A stretch of 64,000 bases of DNA from Psychrobacter aestuarii (lineage in GTDB: Bacteria; Pseudomonadota; Gammaproteobacteria; Pseudomonadales; Moraxellaceae), in assembly GCF_904846035.1 (NCBI RefSeq), contig NZ_CAJGYT010000001.1, forward strand, positions 2,542,001 to 2,606,000, in the 5' to 3' direction. The notes under the pieces are model-generated. The model did not search any database. It saw nothing but the letters and a program-made list of their open reading frames with translations, and was not told the origin of the DNA. Below are positions 37,507 to 46,190 of this stretch, piece after piece. A program made the translations under genes and the position numbers. Positions within the stretch are counted from its first letter, which is position 1. Every line of letters starts with the position of its first letter.

Positions 37507-38631
37507 ATGCCCACAACGTTATTTATTTTAAAAGCGCTTGAAGGTCGAGGTGCTGAGCGGATGGTGACCACACTAGCCAGCGCATATGTAAAAATGGGGC
37601 ATAGCGTGCATGTCTTATGTTTGGAAGCCACACAAGACATGCCACTGGATGCCAATATTCACTATCACCTCGTACCCTATGATGAAGTGTTTACTGAGCA
37701 GAACTTTGCGTCAGAATCTAAGCAGGCGCAGGCTTACAAGGCAGTCGCTCAGCGTATCGATAGCTATGTGCTGAGTCACATAGGCACGCCAGATCTGATA
37801 TTGGCAAATATTTATAAAGTAAACTGGATTATGGCGTACAGCCGATTGCCCAATATCATAAATGTGCTGCATACCGCGCTGTCTAAGCAGTTCGAGCAGC
37901 AGTTATTAGATATGCCAGCCCAGACAATACATCACTTACGCATGGTGTATGGCGCGCATCCTTGTAGCTGCGTCAGCGATGGTGCGCGCAACGATTTACT
38001 GGCGCTATTAGGGAACATCACACAAACAACGACCATTTATAACCCTTGCGATGCTGCTTGGATTCAAAGCCAAGCTTTACTAACACCGCGTATCGAACCG
38101 TTTGGCTTGAGAGACAAACAATATATTGTCCACGTGGCGTCATTCGATACTATGAAAGGTCATCGAGATTTGCTGCACGCTTATGCAAAGACAGCGCGCA
38201 AGTTGCCATTGGTATTGATAGGTAAGGGCAGACTAGAAGCAGAAATAAAGGCGCTTGTACGCCAGCTAAATATCAGTCGCGATGTGATATTTTTGGGTTT
38301 TCAGAGCAATCCTTATCCCTTTATGGCGTCAGCGGCATTGTTGGTACTGACGTCCAAATTTGAAGGTTTTGGTTATGTCATCGTCGAGGCGCAAGCGCTT
38401 GGCGTTCCCGTCATCAGTACCGATTGCCCCTTTGGTCCAAGAGAGCTGTTACCAAATGAGAACCTAGTGGCGGTCGGGGATATTGATGGTTTGGCGCGGC
38501 TTATAGATAAGGCAGTGAACGCGCGCAGTCGTCATACTGTGCCACTCAATCAACAGCTATTGCCGACGGTCATCGCGCAGCAATATGCCGCGTTTGCTCT
38601 ATCAGCGAAGGCATCGGGTAGCAAAGACTAA
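37507..38631 (+). CDS. GT4 glycosyltransferase, paralogue 2
   Basis: The 374-residue GT-B enzyme has the N-terminal glycine motif KALEGRGAERMV, then PLVLIGKGRLEAEIK, VIFLGFQSNPYPFM, SKFEGFGYVIVEAQA and VPVISTDCPFGPRELL. It is a paralogue of the protein at 33532 and should transfer a sugar to the same or a related surface glycan. Its stop codon (38629-38631) overlaps the stop codon of the convergent gene by two bases, so there is no room for a terminator between them. Confidence 0.87.
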   Translation: MPTTLFILKALEGRGAERMVTTLASAYVKMGHSVHVLCLEATQDMPLDANIHYHLVPYDEVFTEQNFASESKQAQAYKAVAQRIDSYVLSHIGTPDLILANIYKVNWIMAYSRLPNIINVLHTALSKQFEQQLLDMPAQTIHHLRMVYGAHPCSCVSDGARNDLLALLGNITQTTTIYNPCDAAWIQSQALLTPRIEPFGLRDKQYIVHVASFDTMKGHRDLLHAYAKTARKLPLVLIGKGRLEAEIKALVRQLNISRDVIFLGFQSNPYPFMASAALLVLTSKFEGFGYVIVEAQALGVPVISTDCPFGPRELLPNENLVAVGDIDGLARLIDKAVNARSRHTVPLNQQLLPTVIAQQYAAFALSAKASGSKD

Positions 38632-39485
38632 ATAGTATCAAAAAGTGTTTTTGAGACAGGCGAGTGGTTGATGACATCGACGCCATGCGCCTTATACGTT
38701 TTGCCCAATAAATTAAAAGAAGGCACGATACGCTCGTTCATGACGTTATTGAGCGTCGTCGGAATACGGTTGCTGTTATTTTCATAAAACCTTGGTTGAT
38801 CACTGTTCAGTAAATCAATGCCGTATAGATGAATGGTGGCGGCGCGGCGAGAGAAAGCAAGCTGCGTGGCGACGTAGGCTACCGTGCCTGCCTCTACAAA
38901 CCCATGCGTAATATTAAGAGACACGCCAATCTCCGCAGCACGATGACGGCTTTCGATAATAAAATTCGGATGATTGATAAAATAAGACAGCGGCTTTTTT
39001 TTATTGAGCCGTTTTTTGTTAAATATCAGTCTATTGAATGAAAACTTATTTGCTTTCACGCCCCACGGTCGATCCACGGGATACAGCACCCGCATGGCAT
39101 GATGATAGGTACGCATCACATCAGGACAAGTGGTTGCCATCGCTTCAAAAACCGCAAGCGTGGCATATAAAGGTTGACCATAATAATGCTGACGCAAAAT
39201 CTTAGGTTGGTGATGGATAAAGTGCGCATCACTGATGACATAACCTGCAATATGTTCAAAATCGTGATGCTCAGTCAGGCTGATGCTGCCATTGACAAAA
39301 ATAGTGGGCGTGTCTAATAGGTCTGACAATGGCAGTTGTTTTATCGAGGGACCTGAGGCGATGATATTGACGTGTTGTCCAAATAAGCTTTGCTCGGCTT
39401 CGTTGGCATTAAACGCTTTGATGACAATAATCTCATCATCAATATGGAATCCAGCAGTGGCTGGTAATCTTAAATATGACGCCAT
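38628..39485 (-). CDS. GPS-motif glycan protein (MptE/GT42-like), paralogue 2
   Basis: The 285-residue protein repeats the pattern of the protein at 36239: NIIASGPSIKQLPL then FVNGSISL, VDRPWG in the middle, and TIHLYGIDLLNSDQPRFYEN in the second half, ending in a conserved NHSPVSKTLF. Two such similar proteins in one cluster suggest two successive or alternative sugar additions. The intact GT-A gene lies about 100 bases upstream on the same strand. The function is inferred from context. Confidence 0.62.
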   Translation of the reverse strand: MASYLRLPATAGFHIDDEIIVIKAFNANEAEQSLFGQHVNIIASGPSIKQLPLSDLLDTPTIFVNGSISLTEHHDFEHIAGYVISDAHFIHHQPKILRQHYYGQPLYATLAVFEAMATTCPDVMRTYHHAMRVLYPVDRPWGVKANKFSFNRLIFNKKRLNKKKPLSYFINHPNFIIESRHRAAEIGVSLNITHGFVEAGTVAYVATQLAFSRRAATIHLYGIDLLNSDQPRFYENNSNRIPTTLNNVMNERIVPSFNLLGKTYKAHGVDVINHSPVSKTLFDTI

Positions 39486-39583
39486 AGCCTATTCCACTCG
39501 TCAATCTCAAATAGTCAACACCTTAATACCTTACCTTTATCTATTCTAACTGCTTTCTTAATTATCTAAACACAACCAGATAC

Positions 39584-40366
39584 TTATTGCCAGTATTCTT
39601 TAAGCCATGGGCTGGGCTTGACATGGCGATACCACTTGCCGCCGCCACCTTCGATGGCATCGGGTGGGTTGATTTCTCCATGAAAAATCACAATCTTAGC
39701 GCCTGCTGGCAGTTTTGGCGCTTGTACAAAATTCAGCGGCGTTGGTGGCAGGCATTGGTACTTAAAGCTGACGCACCACGTTTTGTCCCAGTATTCTAAG
39801 TGATGATGCTCACGCAAATAGTTCGATAGATAGGCTTGCTCATGGCGCACTTGCGTGCGAATGGTAGTAAAGTTTTCTTCAAAATTAGACAGCAAATTCG
39901 GATACGTATTCATACCGATGTTAAAGCGGTACACCGAGCTGTTACCAATCATGCGCCACGGCTTTTTCCAGTCGCGGATAATGACCACACTGTCATCATG
40001 CTCGGCTTGGTAAGTAAAAAAGCAATCGATATTATCCGTAATGACGATATCAATGTCTAAAAACAGCGCCACGCCTTTCAAATCGTACAATTCAGGCTTA
40101 AAGGTGGTCAGTTTTTTCCAGCCGCGCTCAGGACCTGCAGGTAAATCCATCTCAGGGATAGGGTAGCACTGCACATGCTCATCGATGCCGCTGCTGTCAT
40201 CGGTTAGGCACACCATCTGAAAATCGAGCGTTAGATGACGGCTGACCATGTGATACAGTCTGTTGACGTATTCTGCGCCGTATTTGGTACCCCATTTCAT
40301 ACAGATGACGTAGCGCTGGGTGTCGCTTGGGTGGATCGATTCAGAGGTTGGGGAATGGGTTGCCAT
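39584..40366 (-). CDS. GT-A glycosyltransferase
   Basis: The 260-residue protein begins with RYVICMKWGTKYGAEYVNRL and has LFLDIDIVITDN with a DxD site (DID) at about residue 105, then RWR/RFNIGMN-type substrate residues. The C-terminus KWYRHVKPSPWLKEYW is the stretch also found in the remnant at 37115. ATG 40366 is preferred because GAGAG lies just upstream; an ATG ten codons earlier exists. Proteins of this type act in lipooligosaccharide or capsule synthesis. Acceptor unknown. Confidence 0.72.
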   Translation of the reverse strand: MATHSPTSESIHPSDTQRYVICMKWGTKYGAEYVNRLYHMVSRHLTLDFQMVCLTDDSSGIDEHVQCYPIPEMDLPAGPERGWKKLTTFKPELYDLKGVALFLDIDIVITDNIDCFFTYQAEHDDSVVIIRDWKKPWRMIGNSSVYRFNIGMNTYPNLLSNFEENFTTIRTQVRHEQAYLSNYLREHHHLEYWDKTWCVSFKYQCLPPTPLNFVQAPKLPAGAKIVIFHGEINPPDAIEGGGGKWYRHVKPSPWLKEYWQ

Positions 40367-40449
40367 GATACTCTCGTATTGCTGTCGTAATGCCAAAAAT
40401 AATGGCTAAGCTTACCACGGCTGTATCAGAATATACAGCACCCGCGCGG

Positions 40450-41373
40450 TTACGATGGTTGGTGTGACTTACGCTGTTTTTTAATAAATGCTTCTAGCTT
40501 GTCGGAATCAGCGCGATACGGGTTGCCAAGCTCAGGCACCTGCTTAAAACGGCGATAGCCCCACATATAATGGTTAAAATGCGGCTCGATGATTTGCTGC
40601 ATGGCGGTATTTAGTGCCGCGGTAGAGACATTGGCATCGCGTGCATATAAATCAGGGTCGGTGAGCTCATAGCAATAAATATCAAAGCCTTGAGCGTCTT
40701 CACGGCGAATACAGGCCAAGCCAACCAACGCGCACTTGGTTTTGCTGGCAAGTTTGGACGCAAGGGTGCTGGTCAGTGTCTCAACCCCAAAAAACGGCAC
40801 AATAACGCCACCTGAAGGGTCGGGCACATGGTCAGGCAAAATAATACTAAAGCCGCCTGCTTTTAAGGTCTTAAAAATGGCTTTGACGCCGCTGCTGTCG
40901 GTTGGGACGAGCGTTGCATTAAGCTGACTGCGCCCATGCAGCATAAATTCGTCCATCTTACCGCTTTTGGCGGGTTTATACAGAATGGTCGGTGCGCCAA
41001 ATTGGTTCAGCCACGCGTTCATTATCTCCCACGTACCGAGGTGCGGGACGATGGCGAGCATGCCGTGTGGGTTGTCTAAGGCGTCTTTGAGGAGGTGCTC
41101 ATTATGCACGGTATGGATTTGGGCGATGCTCCACTGTGGGGGCATTGCCCAGCTTTTGATAGATTCGACGGTACTTAAGCATTGATTTTGAACAATCTCA
41201 CGTACGCGTCTATTGGACGTATCGGCATGTAGGCTATCGATGAGGCGCATGTTTAGGCGAATGCTACGCACCAAACTGACCTCAGGCAGCCAAACAATCA
41301 GTAAGGCGACCAGTCGCGCCACTGCCTGCAATACAGACAGTGGCACATATTTAAACCAATGATAGCCATTCAT
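40450..41373 (-). CDS. LpxL/HtrB-family lipid A acyltransferase
   Basis: The 307-residue protein matches the lysophospholipid acyltransferase (LpxL/LpxM) family. A hydrophobic N-terminal helix (about residues 10-30) anchors it in the inner membrane. The catalytic HX4E motif is in PHLGTWE (about residue 112), followed by LPDHVPDPSGGVIVPFFG. These enzymes add secondary acyl chains to lipid A. Which position or chain it uses cannot be told. It lies 20 bases downstream of aspS on the same strand, so it may be cotranscribed. Confidence 0.85.
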   Translation of the reverse strand: MNGYHWFKYVPLSVLQAVARLVALLIVWLPEVSLVRSIRLNMRLIDSLHADTSNRRVREIVQNQCLSTVESIKSWAMPPQWSIAQIHTVHNEHLLKDALDNPHGMLAIVPHLGTWEIMNAWLNQFGAPTILYKPAKSGKMDEFMLHGRSQLNATLVPTDSSGVKAIFKTLKAGGFSIILPDHVPDPSGGVIVPFFGVETLTSTLASKLASKTKCALVGLACIRREDAQGFDIYCYELTDPDLYARDANVSTAALNTAMQQIIEPHFNHYMWGYRRFKQVPELGNPYRADSDKLEAFIKKQRKSHQPS

Positions 41374-41393
41374 GCGAATCGTACTTGCGCCAA

Positions 41394-43220
41394 TTACTGG
41401 GCAGGACGGTTGCTGTCCGCTTGTGCTTTTTCGCGCACACGGATGCCCAGCTCACGCAGCTGCTTGGTATCGACTTCGGCAGGGGCTTGGGTCAATGGGC
41501 AGTCGGCGGTTTTGGTTTTTGGGAACGCAATTACGTCACGGATAGAGCTTGCGCCAACCATCAACATAATCAGACGATCCAAACCAAATGCCAAGCCACC
41601 GTGCGGCGGCGCACCGAATTTTAGCGCGTCAAGCAAGAAGCTGAACTTGTCAGCGGCTTCTTGTTCATCAATGCCTAGCGCATCGAATACCGCTTGCTGC
41701 ATGTCAATGGTGTTGATACGCAAGCTACCACCGCCAATTTCTGTACCGTTTAGTACCATATCGTAGGCGATAGATAAGGCTCCGGCTGGGTTGTTTTTCA
41801 GCTCATCGACCGAACCTTTTGGCTTGGTGAACGGATGGTGCATTGAGGTCCACTGACCGTCGTCCGTTTCTTCAAACATTGGGAAGTCAGTCACCCATAG
41901 CGGTGCCCACTCGCAGTCAACCATATCTAAGTCAAGACCGATTTTTTGGCGTAGTGCGCCCATTGCGTCGTTGACAATACGTGCTTTGTCCGCGCCAAAG
42001 AAGATGATGTCGCCATCGGTCGCTTCGGTACGCTCAACAAGGCTGACCAGTACGTCATCGCTCATGTTTTTGATGATGGGCGACTGTAGACCTGAGTCTT
42101 TGTCCACGCCATTGTTGATGTTGCTTGCGTCATTGACTTTAATGTATGCCAAGCCGCGTGCGCCATAGATGCCCACAAACTTGGTGTACTCGTCGATTTG
42201 CTTACGGCTCAAGGCGCTGCCACCTGGAATACGTAGCGCCGCAACACGACCTTTTGCATCGTTTGCAGGACCAGCAAAGACTTTAAAGTCCACATCTTTC
42301 ATCAAGTCAGCGACGTCAATCAGCTTTAGCGGAATACGCAAATCAGGCTTGTCAGACGCATAGTCACGCATTGCTTCGGCATAAGTCATGCGTGGGAAGC
42401 TATCAAGCTCAACGTTCAGCATGGTCTTAAACAAATGCTTAATCAAGCCTTCGTTAATGTCCATGATTTCTTCTTCATTTAAGAAAGACGTCTCGATATC
42501 CACCTGCGTGAACTCTGGCTGACGGTCAGCGCGCAAGTCTTCGTCACGGAAGCACTTAGCGATTTGGTAATAACGGTCAAAGCCTGACACCATAAGTAGC
42601 TGCTTGAACAGCTGTGGCGACTGAGGTAGGGCAAAGAAGTTGCCTGGACGGGTACGTGATGGTACGAGATAATCACGCGCACCTTCTGGCGTCGCACGCG
42701 TCAAAATCGGCGTCTCAACGTCCAAGAAGCCGTGGTCGTCTAAGTAACGACGAATTGCCGATGTTGCCTTGGCGCGGAATACCATACGCTCTTGCATTTG
42801 CGGACGGCGCATATCGAGATAGCGGTATTTTAGGCGCAAATCTTCAGAGTAGGTCGCATTGTCATCATTGAGTGGGAACGGCGGCGTTTCTGATTTTGCC
42901 AGCACTTCGATGTCTTTACCGAGCAGTTCAACTTGACCACTGGTCATATTTGCGTTTTCAGTTCCTTCATAACGGCGACGCACGCGACCTGTGATTTTTA
43001 GTACGTATTCAGGACGTGCCGCATCGGCAGTGGCGAATGCTTCGGGCGTGTCTGGGTCAACCACCACCTGCAAGATGCCAGCGCGGTCACGCATATCTAA
43101 AAAAATCACCCCACCGTGGTCACGGCGACGGTGTACCCAGCCGACGATAGTAATGGTTTGTTCTAGCAAGCTTTCGGTTACAGCTCCGCAGTATTCGTCT
43201 CGGTATTCACTGTGCATCAT
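41394..43220 (-). CDS. aspS: aspartyl-tRNA synthetase AspS
   Basis: AspRS charges tRNA-Asp. The bacterial form is complete: N-terminal anticodon-binding OB fold with [14 protein letters not shown], class II motif 2 in [16 protein letters not shown], the GAD insert, and motif 3 in [10 protein letters not shown]. The HGG after RRRD is the residue pattern of non-discriminating AspRS (for example Pseudomonas), where E. coli has Leu; such enzymes also make Asp-tRNA-Asn for GatCAB. I start at ATG 43220 ([12 protein letters not shown]) from family similarity; the frame is open to a TTG at 43244. No good ribosome binding site is visible. Confidence 0.94.
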   Translation of the reverse strand: MMHSEYRDEYCGAVTESLLEQTITIVGWVHRRRDHGGVIFLDMRDRAGILQVVVDPDTPEAFATADAARPEYVLKITGRVRRRYEGTENANMTSGQVELLGKDIEVLAKSETPPFPLNDDNATYSEDLRLKYRYLDMRRPQMQERMVFRAKATSAIRRYLDDHGFLDVETPILTRATPEGARDYLVPSRTRPGNFFALPQSPQLFKQLLMVSGFDRYYQIAKCFRDEDLRADRQPEFTQVDIETSFLNEEEIMDINEGLIKHLFKTMLNVELDSFPRMTYAEAMRDYASDKPDLRIPLKLIDVADLMKDVDFKVFAGPANDAKGRVAALRIPGGSALSRKQIDEYTKFVGIYGARGLAYIKVNDASNINNGVDKDSGLQSPIIKNMSDDVLVSLVERTEATDGDIIFFGADKARIVNDAMGALRQKIGLDLDMVDCEWAPLWVTDFPMFEETDDGQWTSMHHPFTKPKGSVDELKNNPAGALSIAYDMVLNGTEIGGGSLRINTIDMQQAVFDALGIDEQEAADKFSFLLDALKFGAPPHGGLAFGLDRLIMLMVGASSIRDVIAFPKTKTADCPLTQAPAEVDTKQLRELGIRVREKAQADSNRPAQ

Positions 43221-43705
43221 AGGAGTATCCAGTTCTTGGCCCAATTCAAAGTATTAAAATGTAACAATTTGACTCAATGTCTAAATGCAGACCTGAGCGC
43301 TGTGGTTATTGGTCATTGCGCTGGTGTCCTTGACCACAGGGCAGTTGGTCACCATCGCTATATTGACATCATTGACATGCTTGCTTTACTGTGGCGTATT
43401 GCCCGAATAAATAGGCAGTACCAACAGAGGCAACCGACAAAACAATAACGCACAAAACGCGATGATGACTCAACCTCACCGCGTTCGCTGCATAAAAAAT
43501 TGTGTAAAGGCACATTATGCCTAATGTGCTTTTGTTATACAACTCTCCGCGCACAATCCTAGGACAATAAGCCTGCAATTATCATGACCGAGCGCCAAGC
43601 ATCGGTTTAAGTCACGATAATGACGCGATCAATGATAATAAAGGCAAAGCGCGCCGAGTCTATAACCGCCAATCGCGGCACATAGATGATAATTAAGGAA
43701 CATTC
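43221..43705. other. divergent aspS/sohB intergenic region with a hairpin
   Basis: About 485 bases between divergent genes. At 43507-43536 GCACATTA and TAATGTGC form an 8-bp stem with a 4-base loop, followed by TTTTG; it could be a terminator of a short RNA, but no partner gene is visible. A 69-codon frame on the minus strand (43369-43578) has a hydrophobic stretch but no ribosome binding site and is not called. AAGGA before ATG 43706 serves sohB. Confidence 0.4.
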
Positions 43706-44674
43706 ATGCTTTTTCAACCCGCAAAAACGCCAACCGAGCTAAAAATCAAGCACCTAAACAAAGCGCAAGACGAGCGCCGTCACGCACTGCTTGAGGCAAC
43801 CCAAGGCAAAGCCGCCATCAAACAGCTCAAAAAACGCATGGCAAAAAAAGCCAAAAAAGTGCTCAAAGACAGCAGTAAAAGTAAACATAAAGACCAGCAA
43901 GTCTTCGTCCTAGACTTTGATGGCGATATCAAAGCCAGCGGCGTCAAGCACCTGCGCGAAGAGATCAGCAGTATCATCAGTAGCGCCAACAAAGGCGATG
44001 AAGTCGTCATTCGCCTAGAGTCTCCAGGCGGCATGGTACATGGCTACGGACTTGCCGCAGCGCAGCTGGTGCGCCTAAAAGACGCAGGTCTGACCCTGAC
44101 CGTCTGCGTGGACAAAGTCGCTGCCAGTGGCGGGTATATGATGGCGTGCGTGGCGGATAACATCATCGCCGCACCCTTTGCTGTCGTTGGCTCTATCGGC
44201 GTGGTGTCGCAGCTGCCCAACTTTCATAAATGGCTAAAAAAACATGACGTGGACTACGAAATGTTTACCGCAGGCGACTACAAACGCACCGTGACCATGT
44301 TCGGCGAAAATGATGACGAAGACCGCGCCAAATATCAGTCTGAGATTGAGCAGACGCACCAGCTGTTTAAGCACTTTGTCACCACCTACCGCCCGCAGCT
44401 GAACTTGGATAAAGTCGCTACAGGCGAGCATTGGTATGGTGAAGACGCGCTGAAGCTCAAACTGGTCGATACCTTGCAAACCTCGGACAGCTATATTCTA
44501 TCGCGCATGGCATCTAACCAAGTCTACGCGCTCTACTCACAGAAAAAGCCCACCCTCGCTGAAAAGCTGGGACTGACACAAGCCGCAGAAGCCACGCTAC
44601 AGATGGCGACGGACAAACTGCCTGACCTGTTGGCGCAGATTGAATCAAAGCGTTTGGATAAATTGTTGAAGTAA
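43706..44674 (+). CDS. SohB-like S49-family peptidase without membrane anchor
   Basis: The 322-residue protein is an S49 signal-peptide-peptidase-type protease. The serine nucleophile is in KVAASGGYMMACVAD (about residue 145) and the lysine in AGDYKRTVTMFGEN (about residue 190), preceded by LESPGGMVHGYG and followed by GEHWYG. E. coli SohB has one N-terminal membrane helix. This protein starts with a Lys-rich, hydrophilic stretch and has no such helix, so it may be cytoplasmic or need another anchor. The 3' end is repeated twice downstream. Confidence 0.85.
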   Translation: MLFQPAKTPTELKIKHLNKAQDERRHALLEATQGKAAIKQLKKRMAKKAKKVLKDSSKSKHKDQQVFVLDFDGDIKASGVKHLREEISSIISSANKGDEVVIRLESPGGMVHGYGLAAAQLVRLKDAGLTLTVCVDKVAASGGYMMACVADNIIAAPFAVVGSIGVVSQLPNFHKWLKKHDVDYEMFTAGDYKRTVTMFGENDDEDRAKYQSEIEQTHQLFKHFVTTYRPQLNLDKVATGEHWYGEDALKLKLVDTLQTSDSYILSRMASNQVYALYSQKKPTLAEKLGLTQAAEATLQMATDKLPDLLAQIESKRLDKLLK

Positions 44675-44729
44675 ATGTAGTAGATAGTAGGTAATAAAAA
44701 AGCCTTACTGTAGAGTAGGGCTTTTTTTA
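44585..44729 (+). repeat. sohB 3'-tail repeat, copy A (inside the gene)
   Basis: The last 30 codons of sohB, the stop codon and the terminator. Copies B (46808) and C (47719) match this stretch almost base for base. Copy A differs from both B and C at one shared position (GGCGACGG here, GGCGGCGG in B and C). Confidence 0.9.
44696..44729 (+). terminator. terminator of sohB
   Basis: AGCCTTACT and AGTAGGGCT pair with one wobble around a 4-base loop; A-run before and T-run after the stem. Confidence 0.85.
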
Positions 44730-45037
44730 TGTGGTTGATATTGTTTAAGAATAAAGATTGCATTTATTGCTAGATACTAAGAAATATTAGCTAGGCTTTG
44801 TCACAGATGCTTATACTGCAAGTCTAGCTGATATTTATATTAAGGCTCAAGTAATATAGAAGTCAGTGACAGAGGTAGTGCGAACCACGCCACCACCTGA
44901 GCCGAGGGTTATTTCTTATCCTATTATTATTAATAAATGATTGTTCTAATCTAAAAAAAATAACGCTTGTTATATGCTAGAATTCGCAGATTGGGTGAAG
45001 CTTACAACACCTAACCTAAGTACTTGACTCGTAGGTC
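44730..45037. other. AT-rich stretch at the island border
   Basis: About 300 bases without a gene. On the minus strand 44847-44915 contains a 22-codon open stretch reading EITLGSGGGVVRTTSVTDFYIT between two stop codons; it looks like a fragment of a lost gene or a dispersed repeat, and I cannot name it. Confidence 0.35.
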
Positions 45038-45406
45038 TTATTTTAGCCCAACCCTAAGAGTATAACTTGGAAATAATGGCTCCATTAGGACCTCTTCATT
45101 AAAAATCAGTACTTTAGGAGATAAAGCAGACACATCATAAATGTTCTCGATTATGAGTTCCAAATTAGACTTAAAGACTGGCATATTATGACTATCAGCT
45201 ATGACATATAAGGACTTGTTATGCAAAACTGATAGATCGCTAATTAGATCTTCCATACATTCATAGTCTCTATATTCAATTTCCGACCACGTTATATAAT
45301 TGTTGTTTACAGGGAAGCTATTCAAAATTGTTATAGCTTTATGCTCATCGTCTAAAATAGAAAAATCATCCTTAAGCGCTTCTCTACATTCTTCAAATAA
45401 TGTCAT
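45038..45406 (-). CDS. probable CDI-type immunity protein
   Basis: The 122-residue acidic protein starts MTLFEECREALKDDF and contains NNYITWSEIEY, ENIYDVSALSPKVLIFNEE and LFPSYTLRVGLK. This pattern matches, from memory, the family annotated as CDI toxin immunity protein in other Proteobacteria; I cannot check it here. Such proteins bind and neutralise the C-terminal nuclease of a contact-dependent inhibition toxin in the cytoplasm. The evidence from context is stronger: a toxin-domain fragment ends 6 bases before this start codon on the same strand. Base composition is clearly more AT-rich than in the core genes. Confidence 0.7.
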   Translation of the reverse strand: MTLFEECREALKDDFSILDDEHKAITILNSFPVNNNYITWSEIEYRDYECMEDLISDLSVLHNKSLYVIADSHNMPVFKSNLELIIENIYDVSALSPKVLIFNEEVLMEPLFPSYTLRVGLK

Positions 45407-45412
45407 TAGTTA

Positions 45413-45781
45413 TTACCTATTTAAATGTTTTAGTAAACTGATATAGTCTTTTTCGGTTTCATCAAATGGAATAACAAATTTCTCATCTTTTCCAGGACCT
45501 TTACCTTTAGTGTAGTCCCAAGTATTAATATGTGTTCCTTTCTCAGGATCATAGTCCAATCGCCAACCTCTTTTGCCATCGAGTGACTCCCTACCAATAA
45601 CCTTACCATATCCTGCAGTTGATGGCAGACGACCTATGGTTGGTCTAGAGTTTATCCCAAGATCACCTATCTGAGAGAGACCTATATTTCTAGCAATCTC
45701 CCAACTATTTGTTTTAGGTAAATATTTTTCAATTTTATTAGGGTTTACGATATTTGAATGCTTGACTTGCTCTATATAACT
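45413..45781 (-). pseudogene. displaced toxin C-terminal domain (CDI/polymorphic toxin), no start codon
   Basis: The minus strand is open for 122 codons from 45781 to the stop at 45413-45415 but has no usable start codon. The product includes KYLPKTNSWEIARNIG, GRLPSTAGYGKVIGRES, GKRGWRLDYDPEKGTHIN and KGKGPGKDEKFVIPF. These are features of a secreted nuclease-type toxin domain of the kind carried at the end of CdiA-like proteins (His in GTHIN is a candidate catalytic residue). An intact toxin would need the large delivery protein, which is absent. The start of the fragment overlaps the end of the immunity-like gene at 45772, so the module was joined there. Family name is not certain. Confidence 0.65.
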
Positions 45782-46095
45782 TTATACTCCAAACAATGTA
45801 TAGTGATATTTTCTTCAATTGGTTCAAGTTCAATCTTATAGTAGTCACTAACTTTCTCAATAATAACACAGCCTATGAAAGAAGCGAAAAAACCTTTATC
45901 TATTTCAGATAAACTAGCATCAATATATTGTCTATAAGGATCTGAGTATTTAAATAAAATAATATCGCGGCATAGAAGACTGCCAATATGCTCTCCGTTA
46001 TAGGAGCTGTTAAATTTTACTAACAGATCCTTACCGAAATTAATAAACTGAATTTCTTGGAGACCACAGTCATTAAAAGTAGTTATGTCTTTCAT
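45772..46095 (-). CDS. small immunity-like protein
   Basis: The 107-residue protein has alternating short hydrophobic strands (IQFINFGKDLLVKFN, IGSLLCRDIILFKY, FFASFIGCVIIEKV, YKIELEPIEENITIHCLEYKVI), the look of a small beta-rich immunity protein. I cannot assign it to a named family. Its stop codon is within the toxin fragment downstream, in another frame. A TAG-ended open stretch and a repeated element lie directly upstream, as for its neighbours. The role as immunity protein is inferred from the island context. Confidence 0.55.
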   Translation of the reverse strand: MKDITTFNDCGLQEIQFINFGKDLLVKFNSSYNGEHIGSLLCRDIILFKYSDPYRQYIDASLSEIDKGFFASFIGCVIIEKVSDYYKIELEPIEENITIHCLEYKVI

Positions 46096-46132
46096 TTCTC
46101 TAAGTTTCCTGTTTTATAAGAATTGAGCAAGC

Positions 46133-46190
46133 AAGTATAGGTAAGTCGGAGTTTACGAATTCTAGAAAATCATAGCTGTTCCTATATAAC
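46133..46190. repeat. AT-rich repeated element, copy i
   Basis: On the plus strand it reads GGAGTTTACGaaTTCtagAAAATC.. with ATATAA to the right, similar to copies ii and iii. It lies upstream of the gene at 45772 and touches the end of the gene at 46182. Read on the minus strand it is an open frame reading LYRNSYDFLEFVNSD, ending in TAG at 46100. Confidence 0.55.

Noticed and set aside
43369-43578. 69-codon minus-strand frame with a hydrophobic stretch
   Set aside because: It has no ribosome binding site and crosses the hairpin at 43507; the hydrophobic run alone is not enough.
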